From: Nectonema munidae | Lineage: Eukaryota > Nematomorpha > Nectonematoida > Nectonematidae | Reading direction: 5' to 3' | Assembly: GCA_030549495.1 (NCBI GenBank) | Contig: JAUIRK010000893.1 | Span: forward strand, 434,001-498,000 | DNA: 64,000 nt | Shown: in pieces, positions 45,500 to 56,620 of the stretch | Position numbering within the stretch: position 1 is the stretch's first letter | How the letters are laid out: each line of letters opens with the position of its first letter | The notes under the pieces: generated by a model | What the model saw: the letters and a program-made list of their open reading frames with translations, nothing else | Told to the model about the DNA's origin: nothing | The model's database searches: none | Made by a program: the position numbers and the translations under genes

Positions 45500-46220
45500 A
45501 TTATTAATCGAATTGTCACACATATTTGGAGTCAGAAATTTCGAACACTTTGAAGAAATTTCTTCATATACTTTTCAAATACTTAAATACTTTTCAGAAA
45601 ATAAAAACGAATGCTCCTTTTCTAATCTTTCTTCTATCTGAAAATGAATGAAGATATAAATTATGGAAACAAAATATGTAAGATCTTTTATGTCAAATTT
45701 TTCATTGCAGTATTTTAGACAAATTCAACGAGCTTATTTGGGTGTATTTAAAATGTTATCTTGGTTTTGTGTGGTAATATAATTTTTACCCATAAAAATA
45801 TGCGGCTATGAATATATAGAAGTATAGCACAGCACTGATACGGTTGAGGCATGTTTACCCATCTTGGGTATGGCTCATCGGCCGGTATACACTTTAAAAT
45901 TAGATAAGAGGTAAGGTAAAAATTGAAAAATTGATCCAAGGAACATTTACTTTCATCTTTGAGTTGTACTGAAGACATTATTCAACTACTCATCACAGTA
46001 TATGCTGCTCACGATTTTTTTTCAATAGCAATTCTAAGCCAAGCTGTCGCAAATTTCACATACGCTACAACTGAGTGTATGATGAATGAAGTTTGTGTTT
46101 TATCCTGAAAAAATGTGACAAAAAATGAGGCATTGGAAGTCATTTCTTTATTGCATTTGTTTTATCTGAAAAAAGTAATATCTAAATCATACACTAATGC
46201 AGCAATATATAATGGATCAA
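45500..46220. other. No supported gene
   Basis: A minus-strand frame of 76 codons starts at ATG 45978 (MSSVQLKDESKCS) but has no recognised domain. Confidence 0.35.
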
Positions 46221-46227
46221 AGAATGG

Positions 46228-46360
46228 GATCATACATATATAACGTCCTCTACCAGGGAGGGAGGAGGAGGGGGGCTAATTGTAGATGCTATGTAAAACA
46301 GATCAAGAAGAGGGGTTCAAAAACTTATCAATTTTCGGGGACGTCATTTATGTATGATCC
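46228..46360. mobile_element. 133-bp MITE with GGATCATACATA ends
   Basis: The left end GGATCATACATATATAACGT and the reverse complement of the right end GGATCATACATAAATGACGT match over about 21 bp with two or three differences. The interior is G-rich (GGGAGGGAGGAGGAGGGGGG). Superfamily unassigned and target duplication unclear. Confidence 0.75.
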
Positions 46361-47494
46361 AGATGTAAATGTGAATCTGACATCACACTCACACCATCTT
46401 GATAACAAGTGTTATGTATGCGTCGATAAAGAAGAAAAATATATATTTATCTTTGTGTGTATGACATGTACGCTCGTGTGTAATCTGTTCACATAGCTGT
46501 GTAAGTCGGATAGGTCTTGAATAAAAATTTAAAGAGGTTCTATAAAAAAATTTTAACAAAATTAAGATCAAATCGAATTTTGATATTTATCGTATTTCAA
46601 TTTTTTTTCTTTTATCAAAAAAGATATCGTATCATACCGCCATTTTGAAATGTAACTTACCGTATGTCACCACTGCGCATAAGAAGGATTCGGAAAGATA
46701 AAGTGATTTCACTACACGGAAATAATATGCTAATAAAGAATTTGATGCTCTTCAAATGTCATTCAAATTCTATTTCACACTTCATTTGCTGAAAATATTT
46801 CCATTGCAACATTCACATTCTTATAGGCCTTCATCAATAGTAGCATCTCCCGTAGTTTCAATCGCTGACTTATCAAATGCTCAACCCAATATTTCGAAAA
46901 AACAATTCAAAATGTTTTAATATACGGGCGGTTAAAGCGTAATAAATGAAAAAAGAAAATCCTTCATAAGACGTTTATAGATGGGTAATTGTGCTTGTTA
47001 TAACATTCATTATTCAGGTTATCTAGGACAATATGCGAATAAGATATGCTAAATACTGTCATTGATCTTATGAATATTTTAAGAAATAGTCAAAAGATGG
47101 AGGTGACACTAATGTGGCTATACTTTTGTATTATATAAATGTGTATTTTTATGCAATTTATTCTTTTCGTATAAATTATGCATATAGTACAACTTAAAAT
47201 TGCCTTTAACATCATAGACAATAGTTAAGTATAATAAGAATATTTAGTGCCCTTTTTATGGAATGGGTTGATATCACAGAAAAATTACATTTGTAATGTT
47301 TACTAATGCATTATTTCGTTTAGGAATAGTAAGGATTACTAAGAATATTAGTAAAGAAAAATATTATAAAAGTAAAATTTTACTAAAAAAATTAGTAAAA
47401 CGCACAGTTCAAAAATGACATATTTAAATAGTAACTATTACTAACTTTAAAATAAAGTTTACGAATTTTAACAGTAAACATGTGTTGTGCAGTA
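46361..47494. other. A/T-rich, no gene seen
   Basis: Only short frames. A GC-richer patch near 46635-46690 has no recognised identity. Confidence 0.5.
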
Positions 47495-47577
47495 TTTATA
47501 TCGAAAAGGCACACGTGTAACGCTTTTTTCGATCTATGACTATTTGAAAGCAGTGCTCTAACCAACTAACTATAAAT
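47495..47577 (-). mobile_element. Internally deleted SINE relative
   Basis: Minus strand has an A-box-like TAGTTAGTTGGTTAGAGCA, then CTGCTTTCA and a GCCTTTTCGATATAAATAC body resembling the 5530-family tail, but no B box. Confidence 0.5.
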
Positions 47578-47819
47578 CATGCAACGTAGTAGCAAAAAGA
47601 AAGAAAATGCTTTACAAATAGTTGTTATTTATGGTAGGAAAAACTATTTTGAAGTGGTTTATTTATCAATTATGACTATCCTTCCATTCTTGTGTTTTTT
47701 GTAAATTATCATCCGCAATGCTTCATCGTTATCCACATCCAAATTAAAAAAAAACAAAAGAAAGAAGCAAAAAAACTTTATTAACCAAAAAATGTAAAAA
47801 CAGCAAACATCGTAAAATT

Positions 47820-47860
47820 TAGTATTTACTACTTTATTTATTTATTTATTTATTTAGAAA
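47820..47860 (+). repeat. TTTA microsatellite
   Basis: About seven tandem TTTA units. Confidence 0.7.
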
Positions 47861-47949
47861 CCAATTAGGTTCTTGTCACACCAAAAAAAAACTTTCAATT
47901 TTATAAATTTGATTCAAGACTTTTTTGTTTTGGAGTGAGTCTTGAAATC

Positions 47950-49200
47950 CTAAAAAAAACACCTCCAATATATAGTCGAGAGTATTTTGATCTTTTTAGG
48001 GTACGATAAATTTAAAACAAAAATCATAGCGAAGAAAAGAACCAAACGCGTGAGAAAATCTTCGGATTTAAAAACAATTTTGCCATCTACTTTGAGATGA
48101 AACGAATCGCTTCTGACAGTAAAAATAGTATTCTTTATGACGAGCATTACAGGGTCTTCCGATTGATCCGAATTTTTTTCAAAGAACAAAATTCTTCAAA
48201 ACTTATATTAAAAAGTTTGCTTATATAAAACAAACATAAAAGCTTTCTAACGTCTATAAATAAAAAAATGTGATTTAAAGATGAAACAAAGAGCAAAAAT
48301 ACTTTTTTTCTTAGAGTCCAATTCTTTATCGTAAGCTTGAACTATTTGTGAAATAAGTAGCGAATTTTTTTAAGACAAACATAGAACTTGAAACATCATA
48401 GTATTGGGTCAATTTTTCATGTAAAACTATTTCTAAATTTTCATCTGGAATTTTTTGAACCTACTCTTGAAAACTCAAGCAAAATCTGAAAAAAACCAGA
48501 TAGAATTAAAAATTGTTATAATTTAAACTGTACCTGTCGCTTAGAAGATAATAGGATAGTCTAATAAACTTTCTTCGATTGCCAACTTTTGCAGAACTAT
48601 TTCTTTTCTTCTTTTAGCGAAAGTTAAATTCATTTTCAGATCAACCAACTGGTTGTTCCTCTCGGTTTTTTTGAATTCAACTTTCAACCATTTTTGATGT
48701 TCTAAAACGCTTAAACTATCTTCTGACGCATAATTTTCAGGGAGAAAATTATTGAGATCATATTTTTCAGAAGTTGAAACAGCCTGTTGATAATCTAATT
48801 TTTTTTTGTGTTGAACTACGTCAGACAAAAATTTGTCCCTGCGCTTTCGCTCATTCTGCTACTTCTGCTTGAGTTTTTCTTTCCAAAAAATCTAAAAAAA
48901 AATATCATAAAAAATCAAATATCATAAAAATAAAAAAAATCATAAAAAACAAGTACTAATAAAAACTATCTTTCTTTTTTTATGTATAGAAAACTTTCAA
49001 AGATGGAATCCACTAATTGCAGATACATGTCAGAAGTTGGGTACCTAAAGGAAACAAATTATCAATGAAAATACATAGAAAAACACATTACAATCCATTT
49101 AAATATTGTGTAAAATGTGTATAAAGGCAATCTAGAAATTTTTTTCTCTCTTTAGCTTCTAACCTTTCCTCTTTAGAAGGTTTGACTTTAAACCTCCTTC
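47950..49200 (-). pseudogene. Decayed gene, SAMD3-like uncharacterised family
   Basis: Minus-strand blocks: KPSKEERLEAKERKKFLDCL (about 49180), an exon from 48891 to 48541 with RRDKFLSDVVQHKKKLDYQ, SLSVLEHQKWLKVEFKKTE and NLTFAKRRKEIV, then a block near 48430 (PDENLEIVLHEKLTQYYD), and 48189-47950 with LKVDGKIVFKSEDFL and FVLNLSYPKKIKILSTIY. From memory the order (H..WLK.E, TFA.RRKEI, then YP, a final VDG and F.LNLSYP) resembles animal proteins often annotated sterile alpha motif domain-containing protein 3-like, of unknown function. An in-frame TAG (within KLKQK*QNERK) and the stop after DYPIIF indicate decay, unless splicing removes them. Family assignment is tentative. Confidence 0.5.
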
Positions 49201-49547
49201 AATCTTTTCAATTGGAATCCTAATTTTTTTTTGGCCAATTACGTCTGAAAGCAGAATATAATTACAAAATCAAAACTAAAAAGAAAAATAATTACTGTTC
49301 CTCTTGAATTATGTTTTTAGAAGGTCGGAAAATTACTTCAGTTAAAAATGAAGCTATATCATCAGAACATGCAGACTCTATTTCCGTCACTTTCAATTTC
49401 ATAACTTTCTTATTACACAGACAATTAAAACATTTTTTGTACCATGTAATTCTTTGATATGAAGTATAATAACAGAAAAAGGTCTGGTTTTGAAGTTACA
49501 AAATAAACATTTGTACAGATTAAGTTTTGATATTACCAAAGTCATTA

Positions 49548-50214
49548 CGTATTCACCCATGCATAAGCCGCACTTTTTTTTCGATGAAATTCATGGCAAA
49601 TTAGAAGAGGTGCAGCTTTTTTGCTTTACACTCAAAAAACAATTTTGATATAGCAAAATATAGGTTTTTTGTTGAATCGCTACAATCGATGATAAAGACG
49701 TGTGAATATGTTTCAAAAATTTTATTTATGTTCCTATAAAATTTCAATCAATTATATATTTTATATATTTGCATTGTTTAATAATAACTTTCAAAGCCAT
49801 CTTCATTTGTATCATTACCAAACATATTGTCCCATTCCTCTTGGGTCAAATCCACAGCCCCGGTAGAGTCAAAATACAACTCATCAGAGTCCAGTACAGA
49901 TTCCTCCTGGTCCATCTCATGCTCATCTCACAAGTAATCATCCTGGGTTCCATCTAAAAAGTTGCTGATACCATACTTTAAAAACGCAGATTGAATCATG
50001 AATTTTGAGATCTCATTCCAACAATCTTAGATCCACTGGCAAATGGTAGATAGATCCATAATTTTTCTCCATTAGCCATCCAATTAAAATGTTAGTTGAA
50101 ATGTTGAGTTAGTCAACATGGTTTGTAATAAGATGACATTTTTTTTTGTAAAATTATTGCCAAATCAGGGGTGCGGCTTATGCATGTGTGCGGCTTATGC
50201 GTGGGTGAATACGG
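49548..50214 (-). mobile_element. Internally deleted pogo-class element, 667 bp
   Basis: Ends are CGTATTCACCCATGCATAAG (left) and, reversed, CCGTATTCACCCACGCATAA (right), flanked by TA at both sides. The right end holds a second inner copy of GCATAAGCCGCAC. On the minus strand (about 50040-49790) it keeps a transposase C terminus: FLKYGISNFLDGTQDD, then an acidic stretch and LTQEEWDNMFGND, with two stops. The catalytic domain is deleted. Confidence 0.85.
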
Positions 50215-51585
50215 TATTTGACTTATAGGCCAAAAAACCTTTAGTTTTATATTTTAAATTTTATAGAAATTTTAAAGATTTTCCATTTAAATTTTACGGA
50301 GCCAAACTCTTTATGATTTTCGAGTATTAGTAAATCAAAAAACTTTTCAAAGTTAAAATTTTTCAAAACTTTAAATTGAAAAAGTTGCATTTTATTCAAA
50401 TAATTTATTTTTCAAAAAATATTATGTACTCATTTAATATAGTCCTATTTTGAAAAGACTAAAAAAAATTATAATGTAAAATTAAAATTTATCATAAAAA
50501 ATATTTAATAGACATCATATTAGTTATATCTAAAAAGCTTTCATATTAGTTATATCTAAAAGGTTTTCGAGAAAAATTCCATTTTCAAATATCATATCAT
50601 GTACCTAATATTGTTTCTCAAAACAATGTATTCATTTTTTAATTGACAATTCTTTTTAATTCCTCTTTAAATTTATCACGTAGTTTAAGCATGTTCAGAA
50701 TTCTTCATGTTATCCAGGGTTAAAATTTCTATTTATAATTATTTCCCTTGATTTTTATTACAGTTGTGCATTTAAATTTTATTACAGTTGTACATTAAGT
50801 AAATTTGTAGTAATGTATTCTTCAATCATATTCAATATCGTAAAAGTTAGTTGTGTGAAGAAATTTGGCCGGTCATCATAACTTAATTTGACAATGTATT
50901 GGTTCAGATATCGAAAAAAAAACCAATAAGATTTTTCACGAAAATATTCCTTATTAATTTTTTCCTTTTCATATTTATAAAAGGTAGAATGGTAAGTGAT
51001 CCGAAAAATTAGTAATACTATTTAAAATATTTTCTTAACGTCATTAGTCATATAAAAGTTATTTAAGATACATGATTGAATTTTAGTAGGTAATGTAATT
51101 CCAGGAAAAAACTAGGGAGCAACGATCAAGTTAAGCGCATAAATAAATAATATGATGAAAAAAATATGAACTTTGCGTTAATACACAAATGAATTTAAAG
51201 TTATGAAGAACTATAATCTGGCGTATATTACGCAAAATGTGTTTTCAAAACAATCAATAACTTATACTGGAGAATTTTTCTTTGGAGTGATGGTTTGGGC
51301 GATATGTAAATATCAATATTAGCTACGCTTGATTACAGAATCCCAATATAAGCCAAAAGTATTGATGAATAGTACTACTCAACTAAAAATGAAAATATAT
51401 CATTTCTCAAAACTACTATGTTGAAGCAAAACTTGACCCATGTTCATTACTTTGAAAAAAATTATTTTAAGTTATATTTATTCAAATATAAAAAAACCAA
51501 TGTATGTATATATAATCATGATATTAATAATTTATAAGATTTCCTTCCATATAAATTAAATTTAAAAATTATATCGTCATGATAT
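50215..51585. other. A/T-rich, no gene seen
   Basis: No frame or repeat of note; a short duplicated phrase (ATTAGTTATATCTAAAA, 50518-50560) only. Confidence 0.5.
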
Positions 51586-51735
51586 GTAGGTAGGTAGGTA
51601 GAGATGTCAAAGCACTGTCCAAATTTAATTGATATGCTTACAAAATTGCTTGATGAGGTTAGAAGAAGACTGTGGTCTACTAGTTGTCAGGAATGTTCTA
51701 AAAAGAGAGGAAGATGAATTGGAAGATTATGTGAC

Positions 51736-54700
51736 TTAGTGAAATTGAGTGTATAGCAAGGGATCAATTGTGCAAAAAAGTGAGGATGCGAGGTTCAGGA
51801 GTTTAGGGTGAGTGAGGATTTCATTGATGTCAGTGGGAAAATGGTCTAGCGTTGCCACGCATGTATTTATGAAGTTGTGTCGGTGGGAGATAAAATAAGG
51901 GCAAAGAAAAGCTAGATGATATGGTGTTTCAGAATGATCGTTGCAAAAACGACAGGTTTTGTTGTCTATGAGTTTTATTTGATAAAGGTAGGACTTGCAG
52001 GAGCAGTGACCAGAAAGCCACCTTATAAGAGGTCGGGAGAATGTGAATTTGTGTGTCAGCCAGGATTGATGAACTGCATCAAGATCGGTGATGCTGGATA
52101 CAAAAGCATTTGTAGAATCGGGAAGAGACTTCTGCCATTGGCTTCGAGTGTGCCGGGTGAGGTAGAGTAAGAAGACATCCAGGTTGAGGGAGGTCAGAGA
52201 TAAGGTGCAAGTTTTTTTATAGTAATCAACATGTGTGTTTTCGGTGATGTTGAGTGGGCGGGGCACAAGAGAATAGAGATTTAAAAGTGTTCAGAGAGAA
52301 GGCGCAGTTTGGAGAAAAGTGTAGAAGCGAAAAAGGGTAGGCTTCTGTAGAGGTGCAAGTCGCGTACAAGGTTTTGGCAGTCTGTGTAGAAGTGGATGTA
52401 TGTAAAGTCTTTAAATGCGTTGATGTGTTGTAAGATGTGCTCGCATGAGACAATTATTGCTTGACATTCGGCGTCGTATGTTGTAGTGAGGCGGTTCAAG
52501 GAAAAACCTATAGAGATAAAAGGAGATAGAGAGTCGCCCAAGTGAAAAGCAAAGACGAGTGCGCATTTTTTCTGTGTTTTGGCAGCGTCAGTGAAAATCC
52601 TCAAGGTAGCGAGAGTAGAGTGTAGCCTTGGTCCTTTATGTGCGCATCTGCAAGGTTTTTGGTTTTGAGAATTGTTATGTTAAACGGGAGAGGCGAAGAG
52701 GGGTGTAATAGTGTGGTTGGGTGTACTTTTGGATGCGTCAGATACCTGTGTAGCTCGGGGAGTGATGTGCGTAGTAGTAATGTATAGAAAAGTGTGAAGG
52801 GTCGTGTAGTATGTTTACAGGAAAGGCTGAGGTTGGAGGTAGTAATGATCGGTATGTAATGATGTAGCGACGGATAAGTGTATCTTTTAGTTGGATTAGT
52901 AAAGGTTTGCATTTCAGCATAATTTCTAAGATGGACGTAGGAGTTGTGCGATGCGCTTTGGAGATTATCAGTTTTGCGCAGAAAGGTGAGTGTAGAAGGG
53001 TGAGCAAGTGATGAGCCCCATGAAAGAATGCCATATTAGATTACGGGAAGAATGATGTATTTGTAGATGAAGAGGGAATGGTGCATGCTCATGCCCCATT
53101 TGTATGAGATGGCATTTTTTAGTTGGAAAAGAGTTTGAGACAGCTTTCTATATGTGTTTTTGAAGTGGATGGACCATTTCAAGTTTGTCTGGAAGGTGAG
53201 ACCGAGGTATTTGATGGAATGTGATGGTTGGATGATAATATTCTGATCGATAAGTAGGGGTAAGTGTGGTGAATGCTTCCATGAGAAGTGAATGAGGGAG
53301 GTTTTTGAGACGTTAAAGGATATTTTGGATGTTTCAGCGTTGAATTTGAGAATGTTAAATAGTGAGGTGATGTGATTAAGGTTTTCGGATTGAGTGTAAC
53401 TAGAGAAGGAGAAAAGGAGGTCATAGGAATAGCACTGAGAGAAATGTGCTTCTTTTCCAAGAAGTTCTAAAAGAGGGTTAATAAGGATTAACCAAAGAAT
53501 GTCGGAGAGGCATCCTCCCTGGGGAGTAGAAAGAGAAAGTGAATGGACTGGGCGAAGAGACTTATGTCGAAAGATTAGGCAACGATTCTGTAGGTAGTTG
53601 TTGATGAACTTAATAATGTACTGTGGGTATTGCTTTCGATGCATGTTGAGGATGATGGCAGGGTGCCAGACTCGGTTGAATGCGTTGTTAATGTCAAGAA
53701 GGAGAACTGAAGCCATTTTTCGAGAAGATATGGAGTGATCTAGGTATTGAGTGAGATTTTATAAGGCAGATTCGGTATTTCTGTGAGGTAGATAAGCAAA
53801 CTGTGAATGATGGATGAGGTTATTGTTAGAGATGTAATGAATTAATCTTTTTCTGATTATTTTTTCAAGTATTTTGCCTAAGGTCGGGAGGATGGTTATT
53901 GGACGCCAGTTTTTAAGAATGGACAAAGCTTTGTTAGGTTTGGGTAGGAATAGGAGTTTGCCTATTTTCCATATAGAAGGAAAAAGGGAGTTCTGTAAAG
54001 ACGCGTTGAATATGAGGAGTAGGTGGGTGTGTAGAAGATGAAATGATTTTTTGATGTGAGTAGCTGTAATTGTGTCTAAGCTGGGAGTGGAACTGGTTTT
54101 GAGTAAGTTGACTACCTGAGATAGCTCTATTAATGTAATAGGAGGAAACTGAAGGTGACTTAGCGAGGATGTAAGTGTTTGTGAAAGTGAGCGTAAGGCA
54201 GCGTGATGAGAGTCATCGAAGTGAGGATCATCAGCGGGGAAGATGGATGAAAGGAAAGGTGGATTCCTGAGAATTTTTTCAATGTCTGTGTGTGGTAGAA
54301 TGTGACTAAGGTCCGCAGAGTGTTTTTTTTGATTTTGTGAGTGCCTTTATTAAGGACCAGGGGTTGGATGTTACGTTGGAAGTGTATTTGATCCAAGCGT
54401 CTCTCTTTGTCTTTTTAAGAGAGCATCGATAGAGATGTCGTGTCTGTGAGTAGGATGAAATGTTGGACCCTGAAGGGTCTTTTCTTAATTTGTTCAAGGC
54501 ATGGCGGAGATTTTGTTTTTGTTGGGTTATAGCTGTAGTCCAAAAGTAAGCGTGTTTTCTTCTTGGGAAAGGGTCGGAGGGGTGGAACAAGAGATGGCAG
54601 ATGAAATCATGTTGTTGATTTTGAGTGCGGCAGCATCTATTTCGGTGGAGGTAGATAGTGCAGGTGTGTGTTTCGGTAGATTTGTAGCGAGCGTTCGCTG

Positions 54701-55446
54701 GAATGTGAGCCAGTGAATGTGTTTTACAGAGGTTGTTGGAGGGCCCGTATGAGAGGCTGCGGTGAAATCGAACTGATACGTGATGTAGTGGTGGTCAGAT
54801 GCGGATAGTTGATCTGAGATGGCCCAGTTGGAAATGAGGTTGTATGTATTTGGTGTAGCAAGAGTGAGATCAATGTGTGATGAAACTATGTTATTTTGGA
54901 CAATTTTGAGAAAGGTTGGGTTCTTGGAGTTATCACATATGTGAAGATTGTGTTGTGTGATGAAAGAGAGAGATTGCATGCCGCGTATGTTTTCTTTCAC
55001 GTCCCAAAGAAGAGATCGAGCGTTGCAGTCTGTAGAAATTACCAGATGATATGAGCTTGAGAGCGATGCTGTATATGTCTTGGCTTGATTTAGAGCGTGT
55101 GTAAATTTGTCTGTGAATGCTTTTGTATTGGAAGGAGGTGAGTAGTAGGAGCAGAAAAGAAGGGGGAATTAGGGGAGAAAATGATCGCAAAAACAAATTG
55201 TTGTGATGAGAATTGCCTAAGAAATGTGAAACGTAGTGTGGACCTTATAAGTATACATGCTGAGTAGTATGTTAGAGGTGTAATGTAAAGGGAGGTGTAT
55301 TCATTTGTATGTGATGGAAAAGAAAGTTTGTGTTTGTAAGGTTCATTGAGAGAAAAAACATCGTAAAAGGAAGAGCATAAGACGTTGAGTAGGTTTAACC
55401 AGCCAAGGGTGCAATGATTAGTGTTGATGTGCAATATGTTTAGCAT
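51736..55446 (-). pseudogene. LINE ORF2 (endonuclease, RT, RNase H), multiply broken
   Basis: It starts at ATG 55444-55446, overlapping the ORF1 stop. EN pieces: ILHINTNHCTLGWLNLL .. SLNEPY, and RGMQSLSFITQHNLHI .. SHIDLTLATPN .. SASDHHYITY. RT pieces: LLLDINNAFNRVWHPAI, STPQGGCLSDILWLILINP, and CYSYDLLFSF where YADD would be expected, so the first catalytic Asp of that pair reads Tyr. RNase H: MRIFTDAAK, TTTYDAECQAI, FYTDCQNL. C terminus: CRFCNDHSETPYHLAFLCP, a CCHC knuckle. At least five frame changes or stops split these pieces. It would act by target-primed reverse transcription if intact; this copy is dead. Confidence 0.88.
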
Positions 55447-56557
55447 AAAAAGTTTTTGATTATGTTAGAATGTGCATCGCTTAGGTTTTTGGTGTGTTGT
55501 ATTCGAAATGAGCATTTGTCATATGTAGAGGAGTGGTGTTGATGACAATTGGAGCAGGACAGTTTGGAGGGATCATTAATAAAAATGCACGTGGTGCTAG
55601 AATGGCCTCTGTTGCCGCAGTGTGGAGATGACGATTTATATTTTAATGTTGTGTGGTGGAATTTTAGACAGTTGTCACATTGAGTAAGACGTGATTTGAA
55701 GATTCTAGACTGAAGAATTGTGTGGTTTAGAATAATTTTAGGATTTTCGTAAAGATACTTGAAAAGTGTGTTGGTGGATGTTTGAAATGATATAGTGTAG
55801 GAGTACAAGCCCTTTTTTCCTAATTGACGTTAGTGATATGATTTTTCCTAGTGACGTTATTGATTGACGTTAGTGTGCCTAAGTCTTTAAGGAAACAGTT
55901 CTCGTGTTGGAACTGTGTAGCGATATTTTCAATAGGGATGTCAATGGGGATGCCCGAGAGGACTAGGCGTGGAATACTAGGTGGAATGTCGTGTGCGGTG
56001 ATGCCATTGTTCGCTAGTGATTTTATGGCCATTTCTTTTTGTGTATTATTTTCGAATTGAAATAGGAGGGTTCCTGAAGATGAGCTGCGCGTGTTTTTAA
56101 TGTTTATAGGATGTTTGTGGGTTTCCATATTTTTTATTATGTTTTTTTTGAAGTTAGCTTTATCTGTTCTACTTTCGGGTGGATCTTGTGATGTGAGCAT
56201 AATTGATAGATCTGGATTGAGAGTTTTATTAGGTTTAGGGATTGTGTCTAATGTAGGTGGTGCGCTCGCTGTTGGATTAGGTTGTGTGAGAGAAGGTTGA
56301 GTGCTGTTAGTGAAGGCTTGAGAGTACGTTTTAGTGGGTGTAGGGTGAGCGATTTGAAAGAGAGTTGAATTGGTGAGACATTCATTCTTGTTTGAATGTG
56401 TGAGTAGAACATCAGATTTTAATATGTGAAAGTTTATGAGGTGTTCAGCGGGGAGTGTGGTCTTGGAAATAAATTGGTCGAAGAGATCGGAGATGATTTG
56501 AGAAGTAGTGGGGGTTGTAGGGGAATCGTTTCTTGGGCGTTTTGTTTGAAAAGACAT
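55440..56557 (-). pseudogene. LINE ORF1 protein (RRM-like and zinc knuckles), frameshifted
   Basis: ATG at 56557 (MSFQTKRPRNDSPTT) opens a 245-codon frame with a low-complexity Pro/Thr/Ser region and then PRLVLSGIPIDIPIENIATQF, an RRM-like strand. After a frameshift near 55815 the second frame has CDNCLKFHHTTLKYK, CGNRGHSSTTC and CSNCHQHHSSTYDKC. This is the triple CCHC nucleic-acid-binding array of Jockey/I-type ORF1 proteins. It would bind the element RNA in an RNP. It ends NFLC-stop within ATGCTAA, whose ATG starts ORF2. Confidence 0.8.
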
Positions 56558-56620
56558 GGATGGAGTGATGTGAGACTGGTTGTTGTGTAGGTTAGTGAGT
56601 GATTAAGGGGTGGAAATGTA

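Larger units (their letters stand above)
51586..56620 (-). mobile_element. Near full-length LINE, broken (I/LOA-like with RNase H)
   Basis: Order on the minus strand: ORF1 (56557-55440), AP endonuclease (55446-54527), RT (about 53940-53036), RNase H (52604-52281), and C-terminal CCHC zinc knuckle (about 51950). The 3' end is followed by (CTAC)4 at 51586-51602, the likely simple-repeat tail. The sense strand is strikingly rich in C and A and poor in G compared with surrounding A/T-rich DNA. EN plus RT plus RNase H plus a terminal CCHC fits the I/LOA/Tad-type clades; the exact clade is not assigned. No target duplication could be defined. Confidence 0.9.

Noticed and set aside
45748-45978. 76-codon minus-strand frame
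   Set aside because: ATG-initiated but with no domain, no supporting splice sites and no paralogue.
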